A DNA stretch of 64,000 nt from Rhodobacter sp. (GTDB lineage Bacteria; Pseudomonadota; Alphaproteobacteria; Rhodobacterales; Rhodobacteraceae). Of this stretch, positions 29,722-39,271 are shown piece after piece. A program made the translations under genes and the position numbers. The first letter of the stretch is position 1. The number at the start of each line of letters is the position of its first letter. The notes beneath the pieces were generated by a model, which did not search any database, was not told where the DNA came from, and saw nothing but the letters and a program-made list of their open reading frames with translations. The DNA lies in the NCBI GenBank assembly GCA_020250175.1, contig JADCEN010000051.1:49320-113319 (forward strand), written 5' to 3'.

Positions 29722-30471
29722 CTAGATCTTCCATCCCGAATGCAGGGCGGCAATCCCAAGGCTCAGGTTCCGGTACCTTACCTGCGCGAACCCGGCGGTG
29801 CGGATCATCGCCGCGAAGGTTTCCTGATCGGGAAAGCGGCGGATCGATTCCACCAGATACTGATAGCTGTCCCGGTCGCCCGCCACGACCTGTCCCATGG
29901 CCGGAATCACATTGAACGAATAGCGGTCATAGGCCCATTGCAGGCCCGGTACCGGAATCCGGCTGAATTCCAGCACCATCAGCCGCCCGCCGGGCCGGAG
30001 CACGCGGCAGGCCTCGGCCAGGGCATCGGGAATGCGGGTGACGTTCCGGATGCCGAAGCTGATGGTGCAGACATCAAAGCTGCCCGCAGCAAAGGGCAGC
30101 GCCATCGCATCGCCCACCACCCAGTCCAGCCGGCCGGCCAGGCGTTCGGCCTCGGCGCGCCTGCGCCCCGCGATCAGCATCGGCTCGGTCATGTCCAGAA
30201 CCGTGGCGGTGGCCTCGGGTGCGCGTTTGAGGAACCGGAAGGCCACATCCCCGGTGCCGCCCGCCACATCCAGCAGCCGCTGGCTCGCACGCGGGGCCAG
30301 CCAATCCATCATCGCATCCTTCCACAGGCGGTGGACACCGCCCGACATCAGGTCGTTCATCACATCGTATCTTGATGCCACCCGTGAAAACACACCATGC
30401 ACCATGTCGGCCTTGCGGCTTTCGTCGATGGTCTGAAAGCCGAAATGCGTGGTCTGCTGTTCGTCACTCAT
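29722..30471 (-). CDS. ubiE: Demethylmenaquinol/2-methoxy-benzoquinol methyltransferase UbiE
   Basis: A 249-residue class I SAM methyltransferase for the C-methylation step of ubiquinone synthesis. Motif I is [16 protein letters not shown]. Family signatures are [18 protein letters not shown] and [20 protein letters not shown], and the C-terminus reads [15 protein letters not shown], which is diagnostic of UbiE. The start at 30471 ([16 protein letters not shown]) matches the family; frame extension upstream is not conserved. It is divergent from mutM with a 154-bp gap holding both promoters. Confidence 0.95.
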   Translation of the reverse strand: MSDEQQTTHFGFQTIDESRKADMVHGVFSRVASRYDVMNDLMSGGVHRLWKDAMMDWLAPRASQRLLDVAGGTGDVAFRFLKRAPEATATVLDMTEPMLIAGRRRAEAERLAGRLDWVVGDAMALPFAAGSFDVCTISFGIRNVTRIPDALAEACRVLRPGGRLMVLEFSRIPVPGLQWAYDRYSFNVIPAMGQVVAGDRDSYQYLVESIRRFPDQETFAAMIRTAGFAQVRYRNLSLGIAALHSGWKI

Positions 30472-30625
30472 GCTGCGCCCTGCCCGGTCTTGTTCCGGCT
30501 GGGATACAGCGTCCCGCCCCCGGTGACAAATCCTCAATCTGCCGCAGGCTGGTCAGCCCGGGCCGGATGCCATACCCTGGGCCGCCGATAATCACATCCG
30601 CCCGAACCCGCTGAAAGGCCCGCAG

Positions 30626-31477
30626 ATGCCCGAACTGCCCGAGGTTGAAACCGTCCGCCGCGGGCTGGACCCGGTGATGACCGGGCAGGTGATCGCGCAG
30701 GCGCAGGTCAACCGGCCCGATCTGCGCTGGCCCCTGCCGCCCGGCATGGCAGGCCGCCTGACGGGGCGGCGGGTGGAACGGCTGCGGCGGCGGTCCAAGT
30801 ACATCCTTGCGGACCTTTCATCGGGGGAAACCCTGCTGATCCATCTGGGCATGTCGGGCCGCATGCTGGTGTCGGGCGCACCGCTGGCACCGTTTTACCA
30901 TGACCACCCCGCGCCGCAGAAACATGACCATGTCGTGCTGACCATGGCCAGTGGCGCGCGCATCACCTTCAACGATGCCCGCCGCTTCGGCGCGATGGAC
31001 CTGATCGCCACCGGGGCGGCAGATGCGCATCCCCTGCTGGCCGGCCTTGGCCCCGAACCCTTTGGCAATGACTTTGACGAACCCCGCCTTATTGCCCGGC
31101 TGAAGGGGCGCGCCACGCCGATCAAATCCGCGCTGCTTGATCAGCGCACAGTTGCCGGGTTGGGCAATATCTATGTCTGCGAAACCCTGTTCCGCGCCGG
31201 GGTGAACCCTGCGCGGATGGCGGGCGGCCTGCCTGCGGCCTGTGTGGCCGGGCTGGTGCCGGTCATCCGCCAGGTCCTGACGGAAGCGATCGAGGCGGGC
31301 GGCTCGTCCCTGCGCGATTACCGGCAGTCAGACGGCGAACTGGGCTATTTCCAGCACAGCTTCGACGTCTATGGCCGCGAAGGCCTTTCCTGCCGGACGC
31401 CGGGCTGCACCGGCACGATTGCGCGCATCGTCCAGTCCGGCCGGTCATCTTTCTTCTGCCCTGTCTGCCAGACATGA
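30626..31477 (+). CDS. mutM: Formamidopyrimidine-DNA glycosylase
   Basis: A 283-residue bifunctional glycosylase/AP lyase removing 8-oxoguanine and FaPy lesions. The mature N-terminus [15 protein letters not shown] supplies the catalytic Pro and Glu. [11 protein letters not shown], the helix-two-turn-helix region ([17 protein letters not shown]) and a C-terminal zinc finger with Cys pairs (CRTPGC and FFCPVC) are all present. It is divergent from ubiE and 56 bp ahead of the enoyl-CoA hydratase gene, a conserved Rhodobacterales order. Confidence 0.96.
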   Translation: MPELPEVETVRRGLDPVMTGQVIAQAQVNRPDLRWPLPPGMAGRLTGRRVERLRRRSKYILADLSSGETLLIHLGMSGRMLVSGAPLAPFYHDHPAPQKHDHVVLTMASGARITFNDARRFGAMDLIATGAADAHPLLAGLGPEPFGNDFDEPRLIARLKGRATPIKSALLDQRTVAGLGNIYVCETLFRAGVNPARMAGGLPAACVAGLVPVIRQVLTEAIEAGGSSLRDYRQSDGELGYFQHSFDVYGREGLSCRTPGCTGTIARIVQSGRSSFFCPVCQT

Positions 31478-31533
31478 CTTGAACACCGGCACCGGGCTGA
31501 TACCTGATGCAGGACCGAAGTCCGGAGGCCGCG

Positions 31534-32310
31534 ATGCCCTATGAAACCCTGATCGTCGAGATCGAAGACGAAGTGGCGCTGGTCCGGCTCAACCGGCCGG
31601 ACGCGCTGAACGCCCTGAACCTGAAACTGATGCAGGAACTGGCCGCCTGCCTGACGGCAGCCGATGCAAACCCCAAGGTGCGCTGCATCCTGCTGACGGG
31701 GTCGGACAAGGCCTTTGCCGCCGGGGCCGACATCCGTGAAATGGCGCAGAAGGGTTTTGTCGATGCCTATGGGGCAGACCTGTTCGGACCCGAGGCGGAT
31801 GCCATCCTGCGGGTGCGCAAACCCGTCATCGCCGCCGTGGCCGGCTATGCGCTGGGCGGGGGGTGCGAGCTTGCCCTGATGTGCGATTTCATCATTGCCG
31901 CCGATACCGCCAGGTTCGGGCAGCCCGAGATCAATCTTGGCATCATCGCGGGCATGGGGGGCACGCAGCGGCTGACCCGTGCGGTGGGCAAGGCCAAAAG
32001 CATGGACATGCACCTGACGGGCCGCTTCATGGATGCGGCCGAAGCGGAACGCAGCGGCCTGGTCAGCCGGGTGGTACCGGCGGGGCTGCTGCTGGACGAA
32101 GCCCGCAAGATCGCCCTGGCCATCGCCCAGAAATCCAGGCTTTCCGTCATGGCCGCGAAAGAGGCGGTCAACCGCGCGCAGGAGACCGGCCTGCGGGAAG
32201 GCCTGCTTTCCGAACGCCGCCTGTTCCACGCGCTGTTCGCCACCGAAGACCAGAAGGAAGGCATGGCGGCCTTCCTGGAAAAGCGCACGCCGCAATTCCG
32301 CGACCGGTAA
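31534..32310 (+). CDS. Enoyl-CoA hydratase
   Basis: 258 residues of the crotonase family, hydrating short-chain trans-2-enoyl-CoA. The oxyanion-hole segments are [10 protein letters not shown] and [15 protein letters not shown]. The two catalytic glutamates lie in GGGCELAL and [18 protein letters not shown]. The start at 31534 is chosen because GGAGG sits six bases upstream. In related genomes this gene follows mutM and is itself followed by rpsT and dnaA; here an IS256 fragment begins about 10 bp after its stop. Confidence 0.93.
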   Translation: MPYETLIVEIEDEVALVRLNRPDALNALNLKLMQELAACLTAADANPKVRCILLTGSDKAFAAGADIREMAQKGFVDAYGADLFGPEADAILRVRKPVIAAVAGYALGGGCELALMCDFIIAADTARFGQPEINLGIIAGMGGTQRLTRAVGKAKSMDMHLTGRFMDAAEAERSGLVSRVVPAGLLLDEARKIALAIAQKSRLSVMAAKEAVNRAQETGLREGLLSERRLFHALFATEDQKEGMAAFLEKRTPQFRDR

Positions 32311-32314
32311 TCAG

Positions 32315-32515
32315 GTTGTCTTCGGGTTTTGTCGCGGCCTGCCAGATGTCGTGCAGATGGCCCTTTGCCCTGGCTTGCACCGATTTCGGCATCGCGTTCA
32401 GCACCTACATCGTCCTGTGGACCCGGCATCGCTGTCCCCGCGTCGCGGCGAAGACCTGGCGCAGCGCCGTCCAGAACCCCGGGGCACCGTCGCCGAAGAC
32501 CGCCATCGCAAAGGA
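32315..32515 (-). pseudogene. IS256-family transposase fragment
   Basis: Minus-strand translation gives AVFGDGAPGFWTALRQVFAA, then TRGQRCRVHRTM, a stop, and VLNAMPKSVQARAKGHLHDI in the same frame. These correspond to the central Mutator-type (IS256) block whose intact form reads DGALGFW...RCWVHKT...LNKLPKS. Both ends are missing and one internal stop is present. It starts right after the enoyl-CoA hydratase stop codon. Confidence 0.8.
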
Positions 32516-32519
32516 CCGC

Positions 32520-32963
32520 GGAGAACGCATCTTACGTAACCCCCCGATGGATCGGGCAGATGGGTGATGGCGGTCTGCGACATGGGGCATATCCCTTTCC
32601 CGGATAAGGATTGACGGCGCTTCGACACCGCCATGTTATGCCGGCACCCCGGCCATAACCAACCTTCGCACATTTCTCCCGGCAGGCCGGTTGTGGTCAC
32701 GCGGGTCATCCGTCCCGGTCCGGCCCTTGCCGATGCCAGGGGACGCCGGCGCGAAACCGCGCGCGCCGTGGCTGCGGGACAGGTCTTCGGCCACGCCCCC
32801 TGCCAGAGGGGGCAGGGGCGCAATTGCCTTGAGGGGCCGCGTCCTGCCACGCCGCCGGCGCCCGGACCGGCCTTTCTCTGCGGGGCGGCCGCGATTTGGC
32901 ACTGGATATTGCGCGCGGGTCGGCACAGGATGGACCGCGCATCCTGCAATGGAGTGATCTCTC
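32520..32963. other. Unassigned DNA between IS256 relic and aldo/keto reductase gene
   Basis: No protein family is recognisable. A near-perfect dyad GTTATGCCGG...CCGGCCATAAC lies at about 32634-32658 and could be an IS end or terminator. The aldo/keto reductase promoter should lie at the right end. Confidence 0.4.
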
Positions 32964-34025
32964 ATGGAATACAGGACACTCGGCAAGTCCGGACTGAAGG
33001 TGTCGGCAATCGCAATGGGTACCTTCACCTTCGGCGGCGTGGGGCCATTTGCCCGTGTCGGCAATCAGGGTCTGCCCGAGGCGCGGGCGCTGGTCGATCT
33101 GTGCATCGACCACGGCGTGAACGTGTTCGATTGTGCCAACATGTATTCCAGCGGGGTCGCCGAGGAGATCCTGGGCGAGGTGCTGGAAGGGCGGCGCGAT
33201 CAGGTGCTGATCACCTCGAAGGCGCGGATGCGGGTGGGGCCGGGGCCGAATGACGAGGGTACCAGCCGCTGGCACCTGATCCGCGAATGCGAGCGCAGCC
33301 TGAAGCGGCTGCGCACCGACCGTATCGACATCTACTACATGCATGAATGGGACGGCACGACCCCGGTCGAGGAGAAGATGGCAGCGCTCGACACCCTCGT
33401 GACACAGGGAAAGGTGCGCTATGTCGGCTGCTCGAACTACTCCGGCTGGCATGTGATGAAGTCGCTGATGGCATCCGACCGCGACCGCCGCGTGCGCTTC
33501 GTCACCCAGCAGATCCACTACACGCTGGAGGCGCGCGAGGCGGAATACGAGCTTTTGCCGATCAGCGTCGATCAGGGGCTGGGGGTGCTGGTATGGTCGC
33601 CGCTGGCGGCGGGACTGCTGACGGGCAAGCATCGCCGAGACAGGCCCACGCCCGAAGGGACGCGCCAGTTCGCAGGCTGGACGGAACCGCCGGTCCGCGA
33701 CAGGAACCGGCTGTGGGACATCATCGACGTGCTGGTCGATGTGGGGGCCGCCCATGGCGTTTCGGCCGCGCAGGTGGCGCTGGCATGGCTGCTGACGCGG
33801 CCTGCGGTATCGTCGCTGGTGGTGGGCGGGCGGACGGCGGCGCAGTTCGCCGACAACATCGCGGCGGTGTCATTGCGCCTGACGGCAGAGGATATCGAAC
33901 GCCTGAACACCGTCAGCCGCCCGCCGCTGATCTATCCCTACTGGCATCAGGGCCAATTCGCCGTGGACCGCTTCAGCCAGGCTGACCATGCGATGCACGA
34001 CGGGAACCCGCCGCCAAAGTGGTAG
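32964..34025 (+). CDS. Aldo/keto reductase
   Basis: A 353-residue (beta/alpha)8 NADPH oxidoreductase. The catalytic tetrad is visible: Asp in NVFDCANMYSSG with Tyr in the same segment, Lys in ITSKARM, and His in YYMHEWDG. The cofactor-binding end reads WSPLAAGLLTGKHRRD and LVVGGRTAAQFADN. The sequence belongs to the YajO/Kv-beta-like branch acting on aldehydes and sugars. GGAG lies nine bases before the ATG. It converges on the dhaL end of the sugar-transport operon, separated by a strong terminator hairpin. Its closeness may indicate reduction of an aldehyde product of that pathway, which is inference. Confidence 0.9.
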   Translation: MEYRTLGKSGLKVSAIAMGTFTFGGVGPFARVGNQGLPEARALVDLCIDHGVNVFDCANMYSSGVAEEILGEVLEGRRDQVLITSKARMRVGPGPNDEGTSRWHLIRECERSLKRLRTDRIDIYYMHEWDGTTPVEEKMAALDTLVTQGKVRYVGCSNYSGWHVMKSLMASDRDRRVRFVTQQIHYTLEAREAEYELLPISVDQGLGVLVWSPLAAGLLTGKHRRDRPTPEGTRQFAGWTEPPVRDRNRLWDIIDVLVDVGAAHGVSAAQVALAWLLTRPAVSSLVVGGRTAAQFADNIAAVSLRLTAEDIERLNTVSRPPLIYPYWHQGQFAVDRFSQADHAMHDGNPPPKW

Positions 34026-34066
34026 GGGCGGGCGGGCAGCGCGCCGGAAGGTGCCCCCAACCACCG

Positions 34067-34093
34067 GCCGGGTGCGTGATTGACGCACCCGGC
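34067..34093. terminator. Bidirectional terminator between convergent genes
   Basis: GCCGGGTGCGT (34067-34077), a five-base loop and ACGCACCCGGC (34083-34093) form a perfect 11-bp stem, followed by TTT on the plus strand. It lies between the aldo/keto reductase stop and the dhaL stop. Confidence 0.7.
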
Positions 34094-34146
34094 TTTGCGA
34101 ACCGCAAACCGGCTTTCCGCCAGGTGCCCGCGCAGGAATTGTGACC

Positions 34147-34764
34147 TCAGGCCCGCTGCCGCCCCGCAATCGCCCCGGCGATTGCCGTCATCGCAAGCAT
34201 CCCCGGATCGTCCATCCCGATGGTCTTTTCGCCGAAGATGCGCGCCCGGCCGATGGTGGCGACACGGCCCCGCATCTCTGTCAGCGCCTCGGCCGCACTG
34301 GTCGCTGCCGCCTCGGCCACCGCCCGGGGATCGTCGAGCCCCGCCGTTGCCTTCGCCATGGCATCCAGACTGTCGAGCACCGTCTTGCCACCCAGTTCCG
34401 CCTTGCCCAGCGCCTGCATCGCGTCGCGTGCCCCCGCGATCAGGGCAGACACCTCTGACGCCTCGACCTCAGTACGCCCGCGCAAGGCCTTGGCCATCGA
34501 CATCAGGCCGGTGGCCATCAGCGTGCCGTAGGACGAGCCGGAGGTCTTGGTGAAGGCCTGCGCGCAAGCGAGCAGAGCCTGCCCCAGATCGTCGGGCAGA
34601 CCCGGCGACAACTCGGTGATTGCCCGCATCCCCCGCGTCAGCGTGACGCCGAGGTCTCCGTCGCCCAGGGCACCATCTGCGGTGTTCAAGGCGTCGAAGT
34701 CCCGCTCCATTGCTGCGGTCAGCCGGGTGACGGCCCCGCGCAGATCGGCAACGGTCAGCGTCAT
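34147..34764 (-). CDS. dhaL: Dihydroxyacetone kinase subunit L (nucleotide-binding)
   Basis: 205 residues, all-helical DhaL domain. The metal-coordinating aspartates are in ADGALGDGDLGVTLTRGM (about residues 28-45), and SGSSYGTLMATGLMSMA and TVLDSLDAMAKA are typical of the nucleotide-binding barrel. With DhaK it phosphorylates dihydroxyacetone or a related ketose, using ATP or the PTS-linked DhaM. No dhaM is seen here. The start overlaps the dhaK stop by four bases. It is last gene in the transporter operon. Confidence 0.88.
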   Translation of the reverse strand: MTLTVADLRGAVTRLTAAMERDFDALNTADGALGDGDLGVTLTRGMRAITELSPGLPDDLGQALLACAQAFTKTSGSSYGTLMATGLMSMAKALRGRTEVEASEVSALIAGARDAMQALGKAELGGKTVLDSLDAMAKATAGLDDPRAVAEAAATSAAEALTEMRGRVATIGRARIFGEKTIGMDDPGMLAMTAIAGAIAGRQRA

Positions 34765-35762
34765 TTCACGCTCCAGAACGCACAGTCGCAGGGGGCGGCC
34801 AGGAAGCCCTCCAACTCGGCATCAAGCTTGCAAAGGGTGAAGGAGACCCCCGTCATCTCCATGCTGGTGGCATAGCGGCCCACCAGCGGCATCACCACCG
34901 TCGCCCCGGCGGCTTCGATGCGGGCCTTCACGACACGGTAAAGGATGTACAGCTCCTCCGGCGGGGTCGCGCCAAGGCTGTTGACCATGACCGACACGCG
35001 GTCCCCCTTCGTCAGGGGCATGTCCGACAGGAGACGGTCCATCATCTCTGCGGCAATCGCATCGGCGGGGCGCAGTTGCCCTCGCCAGACGCCCGGCTCG
35101 CCATGGATGCCCATGCCCATTTCCATCTCGTTCTCGCCGATCTGGAAGGTGGGCTTGCCCGCCTGCGGCACGGTGCAGGGCGACAGTGCCACGCCAACCG
35201 ACCGGCAGGCATCCGCCGCCTTCTGCGCCACGCGGGTGACCCCGTCCAGGTCGTGCCCCGCCTCGGCCGCCGCGCCCGCGATCTTGAAGGCATAGACCAT
35301 CCCCGCCACGCCGCGCCGCTTGGCAGCCTCTGCCGGCGGTGCCGAGGCCACGTCATCGGCCAGGATCACCGAGGTGCAGCGGATATCCTCGAACCCGACA
35401 AGGTCGCCCGCCATATCGAAGTTCATGATGTCGCCGCCGTAATTTCCGTAAAGGCGCAGCACGCCCGCGCCCTGGTGCGCAGCGCGGATCGCGTCCGCCA
35501 TCTGCTCGGCCGAGGGGGACGAAAAGACATCGCCGATGGCGCAGGCGTCCAGCAGGCCGGGGCCGACATAGCCCGTGAAGACCGGCAGGTGCCCCGACCC
35601 GCCCCCGGTCACGATGCCCACCTTGCCGGGCTTGCCCGCCCCCGACCGCGCCACGACGCGGCCCGACCCGCCGTGCAGCCGGTAGAACCCGGGGTGCGCG
35701 GCGGTAAGGCCCGCCAGCATCTCGTCCACATAGTCGACAGGGTTGTTGAGGATCTTCTTCAT
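34761..35762 (-). CDS. dhaK: Dihydroxyacetone kinase subunit K (substrate-binding)
   Basis: 333 residues of the Dak1 fold. The substrate-binding histidine that forms a hemiaminal with the ketose carbonyl is in MGMGIHGEPGVWRG. The active-site Asp region is GNYGGDIMNFDMAGD, and the phosphate loop is GGGSGHLPVFTGYVG. The 14-bp gap to the permease gene and the overlap with dhaL put the kinase in the same operon as an RbsABC-like importer. The true substrate may therefore be an imported ketose (for example a tetrulose) instead of free dihydroxyacetone. Confidence 0.9.
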   Translation of the reverse strand: MKKILNNPVDYVDEMLAGLTAAHPGFYRLHGGSGRVVARSGAGKPGKVGIVTGGGSGHLPVFTGYVGPGLLDACAIGDVFSSPSAEQMADAIRAAHQGAGVLRLYGNYGGDIMNFDMAGDLVGFEDIRCTSVILADDVASAPPAEAAKRRGVAGMVYAFKIAGAAAEAGHDLDGVTRVAQKAADACRSVGVALSPCTVPQAGKPTFQIGENEMEMGMGIHGEPGVWRGQLRPADAIAAEMMDRLLSDMPLTKGDRVSVMVNSLGATPPEELYILYRVVKARIEAAGATVVMPLVGRYATSMEMTGVSFTLCKLDAELEGFLAAPCDCAFWSVK

Positions 35763-35776
35763 GGCTCTCTCCCGGT

Positions 35777-36730
35777 TCAGGTGCGGCGGCCGCTGGCGCG
35801 CCAGGTGTTGACGATCATTACCAAGATCAGCAGACTGCCCCAGATCAGCTCGCGCGCAAAGTTCGACACGCCGACCATGTTCAGGCCCGAGGACAGGAAC
35901 TGCATTGTCAGGACGGCCAGCACAACGCCGATGACCTTGCCATAGCCACCATAGGGGTTCACCCCGCCGAGGACCGCGATCAGCACGGCCAGAAGCAGGT
36001 AGCTGGAACCGTAGTCGGCCTTGGCAGAGTTGGCGCGGCTCATCACGACCATTCCCGCGATGGCGGCCAGCGCCCCGGACAGGACATAGACCTTGATGAG
36101 CGTGGCATCGATGTTGATTGCCGCAAAGCGGGCCGCCAGAGGGTTTGCGCCGTACATCCTAAGCTTTACCCCGAAGCCCGTTCGCGTCAGCAGCAACGAC
36201 AGTCCAAGCGCCAGCAGCCCGAACAGGATCAGCGGCGTGGGGATGCCCAGCACGGTGGAATTGCCGATCCAGGCCGTCGCGTCGGGGAAGCCCATCACCG
36301 CCGACCCTCCGGTCAGGGCAATGGCGATGCCGGTGAAGATCAGCCCCGACCCCAGCGTGGCCAGGATCGGCGGCAGCCCGAGGTTGGCCACCAGAATGCC
36401 GTTCATCAGCCCTGCGGCCACGCCCACGCCGATCGCGGCGGTAAAGGCGATCAGCACGATCCCGGCACCGCCCCCCGTTACCTGCGTCAGGATGGTGGCC
36501 GCGATGATGGCCGACAGGTTGGCGATGCCCACCACCGACAAATCGATCCCGCCCGTCAGCATCGTCACCGTCATCGCCAGCGCGAGGATCGCGAATTCCG
36601 GGAACTGGAAGGCCATCGAGGTCATGTTCTGCACGCTCAGGAACCTGTCCGGGGCCAGCGCCGACATGGCAAGGAAGACGACGGCCGCAATCACGGCAAG
36701 GCGGCCTTCGGTGGAGTGCAGGAATTTCAT
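35777..36730 (-). CDS. RbsC-type sugar ABC transporter permease
   Basis: 317 residues with eight to ten transmembrane helices of the BPD_transp_2 family. The LTGGIDLSVVGIANLSAIIA segment and GALAAIAGMVVMSRANSAKA are conserved in ribose/autoinducer-2/rhamnose permeases. It pairs with the second permease immediately upstream, so the channel is a heterodimer. It lies 10 bp after that gene and 14 bp before dhaK. Confidence 0.9.
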   Translation of the reverse strand: MKFLHSTEGRLAVIAAVVFLAMSALAPDRFLSVQNMTSMAFQFPEFAILALAMTVTMLTGGIDLSVVGIANLSAIIAATILTQVTGGGAGIVLIAFTAAIGVGVAAGLMNGILVANLGLPPILATLGSGLIFTGIAIALTGGSAVMGFPDATAWIGNSTVLGIPTPLILFGLLALGLSLLLTRTGFGVKLRMYGANPLAARFAAINIDATLIKVYVLSGALAAIAGMVVMSRANSAKADYGSSYLLLAVLIAVLGGVNPYGGYGKVIGVVLAVLTMQFLSSGLNMVGVSNFARELIWGSLLILVMIVNTWRASGRRT

Positions 36731-36740
36731 GCGCCCCCCT

Positions 36741-37727
36741 TCATGCGGCCTGTGCAGCGGCGCGTTTGGCCTGCCAGGCGGGCAGGCCGGTGCCGATCAG
36801 GATCAGCACGCCGATGGCCACCGATTGCCATGTTGCAGGGATCCCAAGCACGATCAAGCTGTTGCGCACCAGAACGATAAGCGCCACGCCAAGCACCGTC
36901 CCGGTCAAGGTGCCATGCCCCCCCGCCAGCCGCGCCCCCCCCAGCACCACGGCGGCGATCACCGACAGCTCCAGCCCCACCAGGTCGAACGGGTTGGCCA
37001 CCCGCGCCATGCTGGCATGGATGATCCCGGCAAGCCCCGCCAGCGCCCCCACGTAGACGTAGACGAAGAACTGCACGCCGCGCACATTGATGCCGATCCG
37101 CCGCGCGCTTTCAACCGATCCGCCGATGGCGAAGATCTGCCGCCCCAGCATGGTGCGGTGCAGGATGAACCATGTCAGAACGATGGCCCCTGCCGTCACC
37201 AGGAATGCCGCGTGCAGCGAATAGAACGAGCCATCCGCATTCTCGCCCCGCACGATCATCATGCGCCCGAATTCGCGCATCCCCGGCGGCAGCGTGGTGA
37301 TCTGCTTCTGCCCGATGAAGGTCAGCATGAAACCCCGGAAGACCGACAGCGTGCCCAGCGTCACGATCAGCGTGGGCAGGCCCATGACGGCGATGAGAAA
37401 GCCGTTGATCGCACCAAGGCAGGCGCCGATACCCATGCCGATCAGGAGCGCCGCCCACCACGGCATCCACGGCATCAAGGCATTCAGAACCATCGCCGTG
37501 ACATACATGGTGACGGCGGCGATGGCCGTGAAGCTGACGTCGATCCCGCCCGAGATCAGGACGATCAGCGCCCCCACCGCGAAAATCCCCAGCACGATCC
37601 CGCCGCGCAAAAGATCGGTCAGCGTGGCCACCGACAGGAAGCCGGGGTCTGACAAGGCCGCCAGCCCGCAGAAGGCGACGATGACAAGGGCCACCAGCGT
37701 CTCGTTCCGGGTCCAGAGGGTGCTCAT
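36741..37727 (-). CDS. RbsC-type sugar ABC transporter permease
   Basis: 328 residues, the other permease subunit of the same importer, with about ten hydrophobic helices and the family marks LISGGIDVSFTAIAAVTMYV and LAGGHGTLTGTVLGVALIVL. The N-terminus (MSTLWTRNETLVALVIVAFC) leads directly into a helix with no cleavable signal. The ATG overlaps the ATPase gene stop by four bases. Confidence 0.9.
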   Translation of the reverse strand: MSTLWTRNETLVALVIVAFCGLAALSDPGFLSVATLTDLLRGGIVLGIFAVGALIVLISGGIDVSFTAIAAVTMYVTAMVLNALMPWMPWWAALLIGMGIGACLGAINGFLIAVMGLPTLIVTLGTLSVFRGFMLTFIGQKQITTLPPGMREFGRMMIVRGENADGSFYSLHAAFLVTAGAIVLTWFILHRTMLGRQIFAIGGSVESARRIGINVRGVQFFVYVYVGALAGLAGIIHASMARVANPFDLVGLELSVIAAVVLGGARLAGGHGTLTGTVLGVALIVLVRNSLIVLGIPATWQSVAIGVLILIGTGLPAWQAKRAAAQAA

Positions 37728-39208
37728 GACGCCAGCCTGTGTGCGAGATCAGTCCCGGAAACCTGACCCGAGGGGATGTCCTCGATCAGCCGCCCCGCCT
37801 TCATGACAAGGATGCGGTGGCAGGTTGCCAGCACCTCGGGCAGGTCGTCGGAAATCACGATGACGCCGAGGCCCTGCGCCGAAAGGCCGGCGATGATGCC
37901 GTGAATTTCGGCCTTGGACCCCACGTCGACACCGACGGAAGGCCCGTTCAGCACCAGAACGCGGGGGCTGCGCGCCATCCAGCGCGCCAGCACCACCCGC
38001 TGCTGGTTGCCCCCCGAAAGCGACCGCACCGGCGCGTCGGGGTCCGGCGCCTTGACCGACAGGCGCTTCAGCCAGTCCCGCGCCTCGGCCAGCAACCCGC
38101 CGATGTCGAGGATGCCCGAAGCCCCATGCGCATCGAGCCTGCCGACCGAGATGTTCTGCAGGATGCTCTGTGTCAGGAACAGCCCCTCGGTCAGCCGGTC
38201 CTCGGGCACATAGCCGATCCCCGCCCCGGCCGCCGCCAGCGGATCGCCAAGGGGCACCGAACGGCCGTCAAGCGTGATTCGACCGCGCTCGGGCGCGACC
38301 AGCCCGAACAGCGCCTTGGCCAGCGCCGTGCGGCCTGATCCCAGAAGGCCCGACACCCCCAGCACCTCGCCCGCGTGCAGGGTGAAGCTGACATCCTCGA
38401 AGGCCCCCGCCTTGTTCAGACCTTCGACCCGCATCAGTTCGGGCGCGTCCGCGCGCAGGGGTGCGGGCGGCGCCTCTGCCACGTCGCGGCCGGTCATGTG
38501 GCGGGTCAGGCTGGCGGCGTCGAAGTCGGCCGCGGGACCTTCGGCCACCTTCTGCCCGTTGCGCAGCACGATGACCTTCTCGCAGACCTCCAGCACCTCG
38601 GCCAGTTTGTGGCTGACGAAAAGCACCGCCACCCCGTCGGCCTTGAGGCGGCGGATGATATCCAGCAGAACCCGCACCTCGCGCTCGGTCAGCGCGGTGG
38701 TGGGTTCGTCCATGATGATGAGCCGCGCCTCGGTCGCCAGCGCCCGGCAGATGGCGACGAGCTGCTTGTGCGCAACCGACAACGTCTCGACCGCCGCAGT
38801 CAGCGGAATGTCCACGCCGATCCGCGCCAGCGTGGCCCGCGCCGTGTCGGCGATCCGCGCCCGGTGTACCAGCCGCGTGCCGTGGCCCAGTTCGGCGGAA
38901 AAGGCGATATTCTCGGCCACGCTCAGGTTCGGGAACAGGCTGAAATCCTGAAAGATCACCTTGATGCCCGCCGCTGCCGACAGGCGCGGGTTCAGGGCGT
39001 CCTGCGGCTGCCCGGCAATCGATATCACGCCCCGGTCGGGCTGTTCCACCCCGGCAAGGATCTTGATCAGCGTCGACTTGCCCGACCCGTTTTCCCCGGC
39101 AAGGCACACCGCCTCTCCGGCGGCAATGGAAAAGCCCACGCTGTCCAGCGCGGTGATCCCGGAATAGGTCTTGGTCACGTGATCGAACGTGACAAGGTCA
39201 GTCGTCAT
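37724..39208 (-). CDS. Sugar ABC transporter ATP-binding protein (RbsA-like, duplicated)
   Basis: 494 residues with two ABC domains in tandem, as in RbsA/MglA/LsrA. Domain 1 has Walker A GENGSGKSTL and Walker B IIMDEPTTAL. Domain 2 (about residues 255-494) has a degenerate Walker A, GLLGSGRTALAKALFG, and the signature LSGGNQQRVVLARWM. Walker B of domain 2 reads VLVLNGPSVGVDVGSKAEI, with Asn-Gly in place of the usual Asp-Glu/Gly-ARG motif pattern, a common asymmetry in this family. It energises the two RbsC-like permeases next to it. Confidence 0.93.
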   Translation of the reverse strand: MTTDLVTFDHVTKTYSGITALDSVGFSIAAGEAVCLAGENGSGKSTLIKILAGVEQPDRGVISIAGQPQDALNPRLSAAAGIKVIFQDFSLFPNLSVAENIAFSAELGHGTRLVHRARIADTARATLARIGVDIPLTAAVETLSVAHKQLVAICRALATEARLIIMDEPTTALTEREVRVLLDIIRRLKADGVAVLFVSHKLAEVLEVCEKVIVLRNGQKVAEGPAADFDAASLTRHMTGRDVAEAPPAPLRADAPELMRVEGLNKAGAFEDVSFTLHAGEVLGVSGLLGSGRTALAKALFGLVAPERGRITLDGRSVPLGDPLAAAGAGIGYVPEDRLTEGLFLTQSILQNISVGRLDAHGASGILDIGGLLAEARDWLKRLSVKAPDPDAPVRSLSGGNQQRVVLARWMARSPRVLVLNGPSVGVDVGSKAEIHGIIAGLSAQGLGVIVISDDLPEVLATCHRILVMKAGRLIEDIPSGQVSGTDLAHRLAS

Positions 39209-39271
39209 GGCCAGCCTTCTTGCCGCTCCAGGGGTCGGGGGGCGGACCTGCCGCCCCCCGGTTGTCCCCGA

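Noticed and set aside
28159..30375. A 738-codon plus-strand frame opposite ubiB and ubiE
   Set aside because: Same antisense artefact; ubiB and ubiE motifs on the minus strand are complete.
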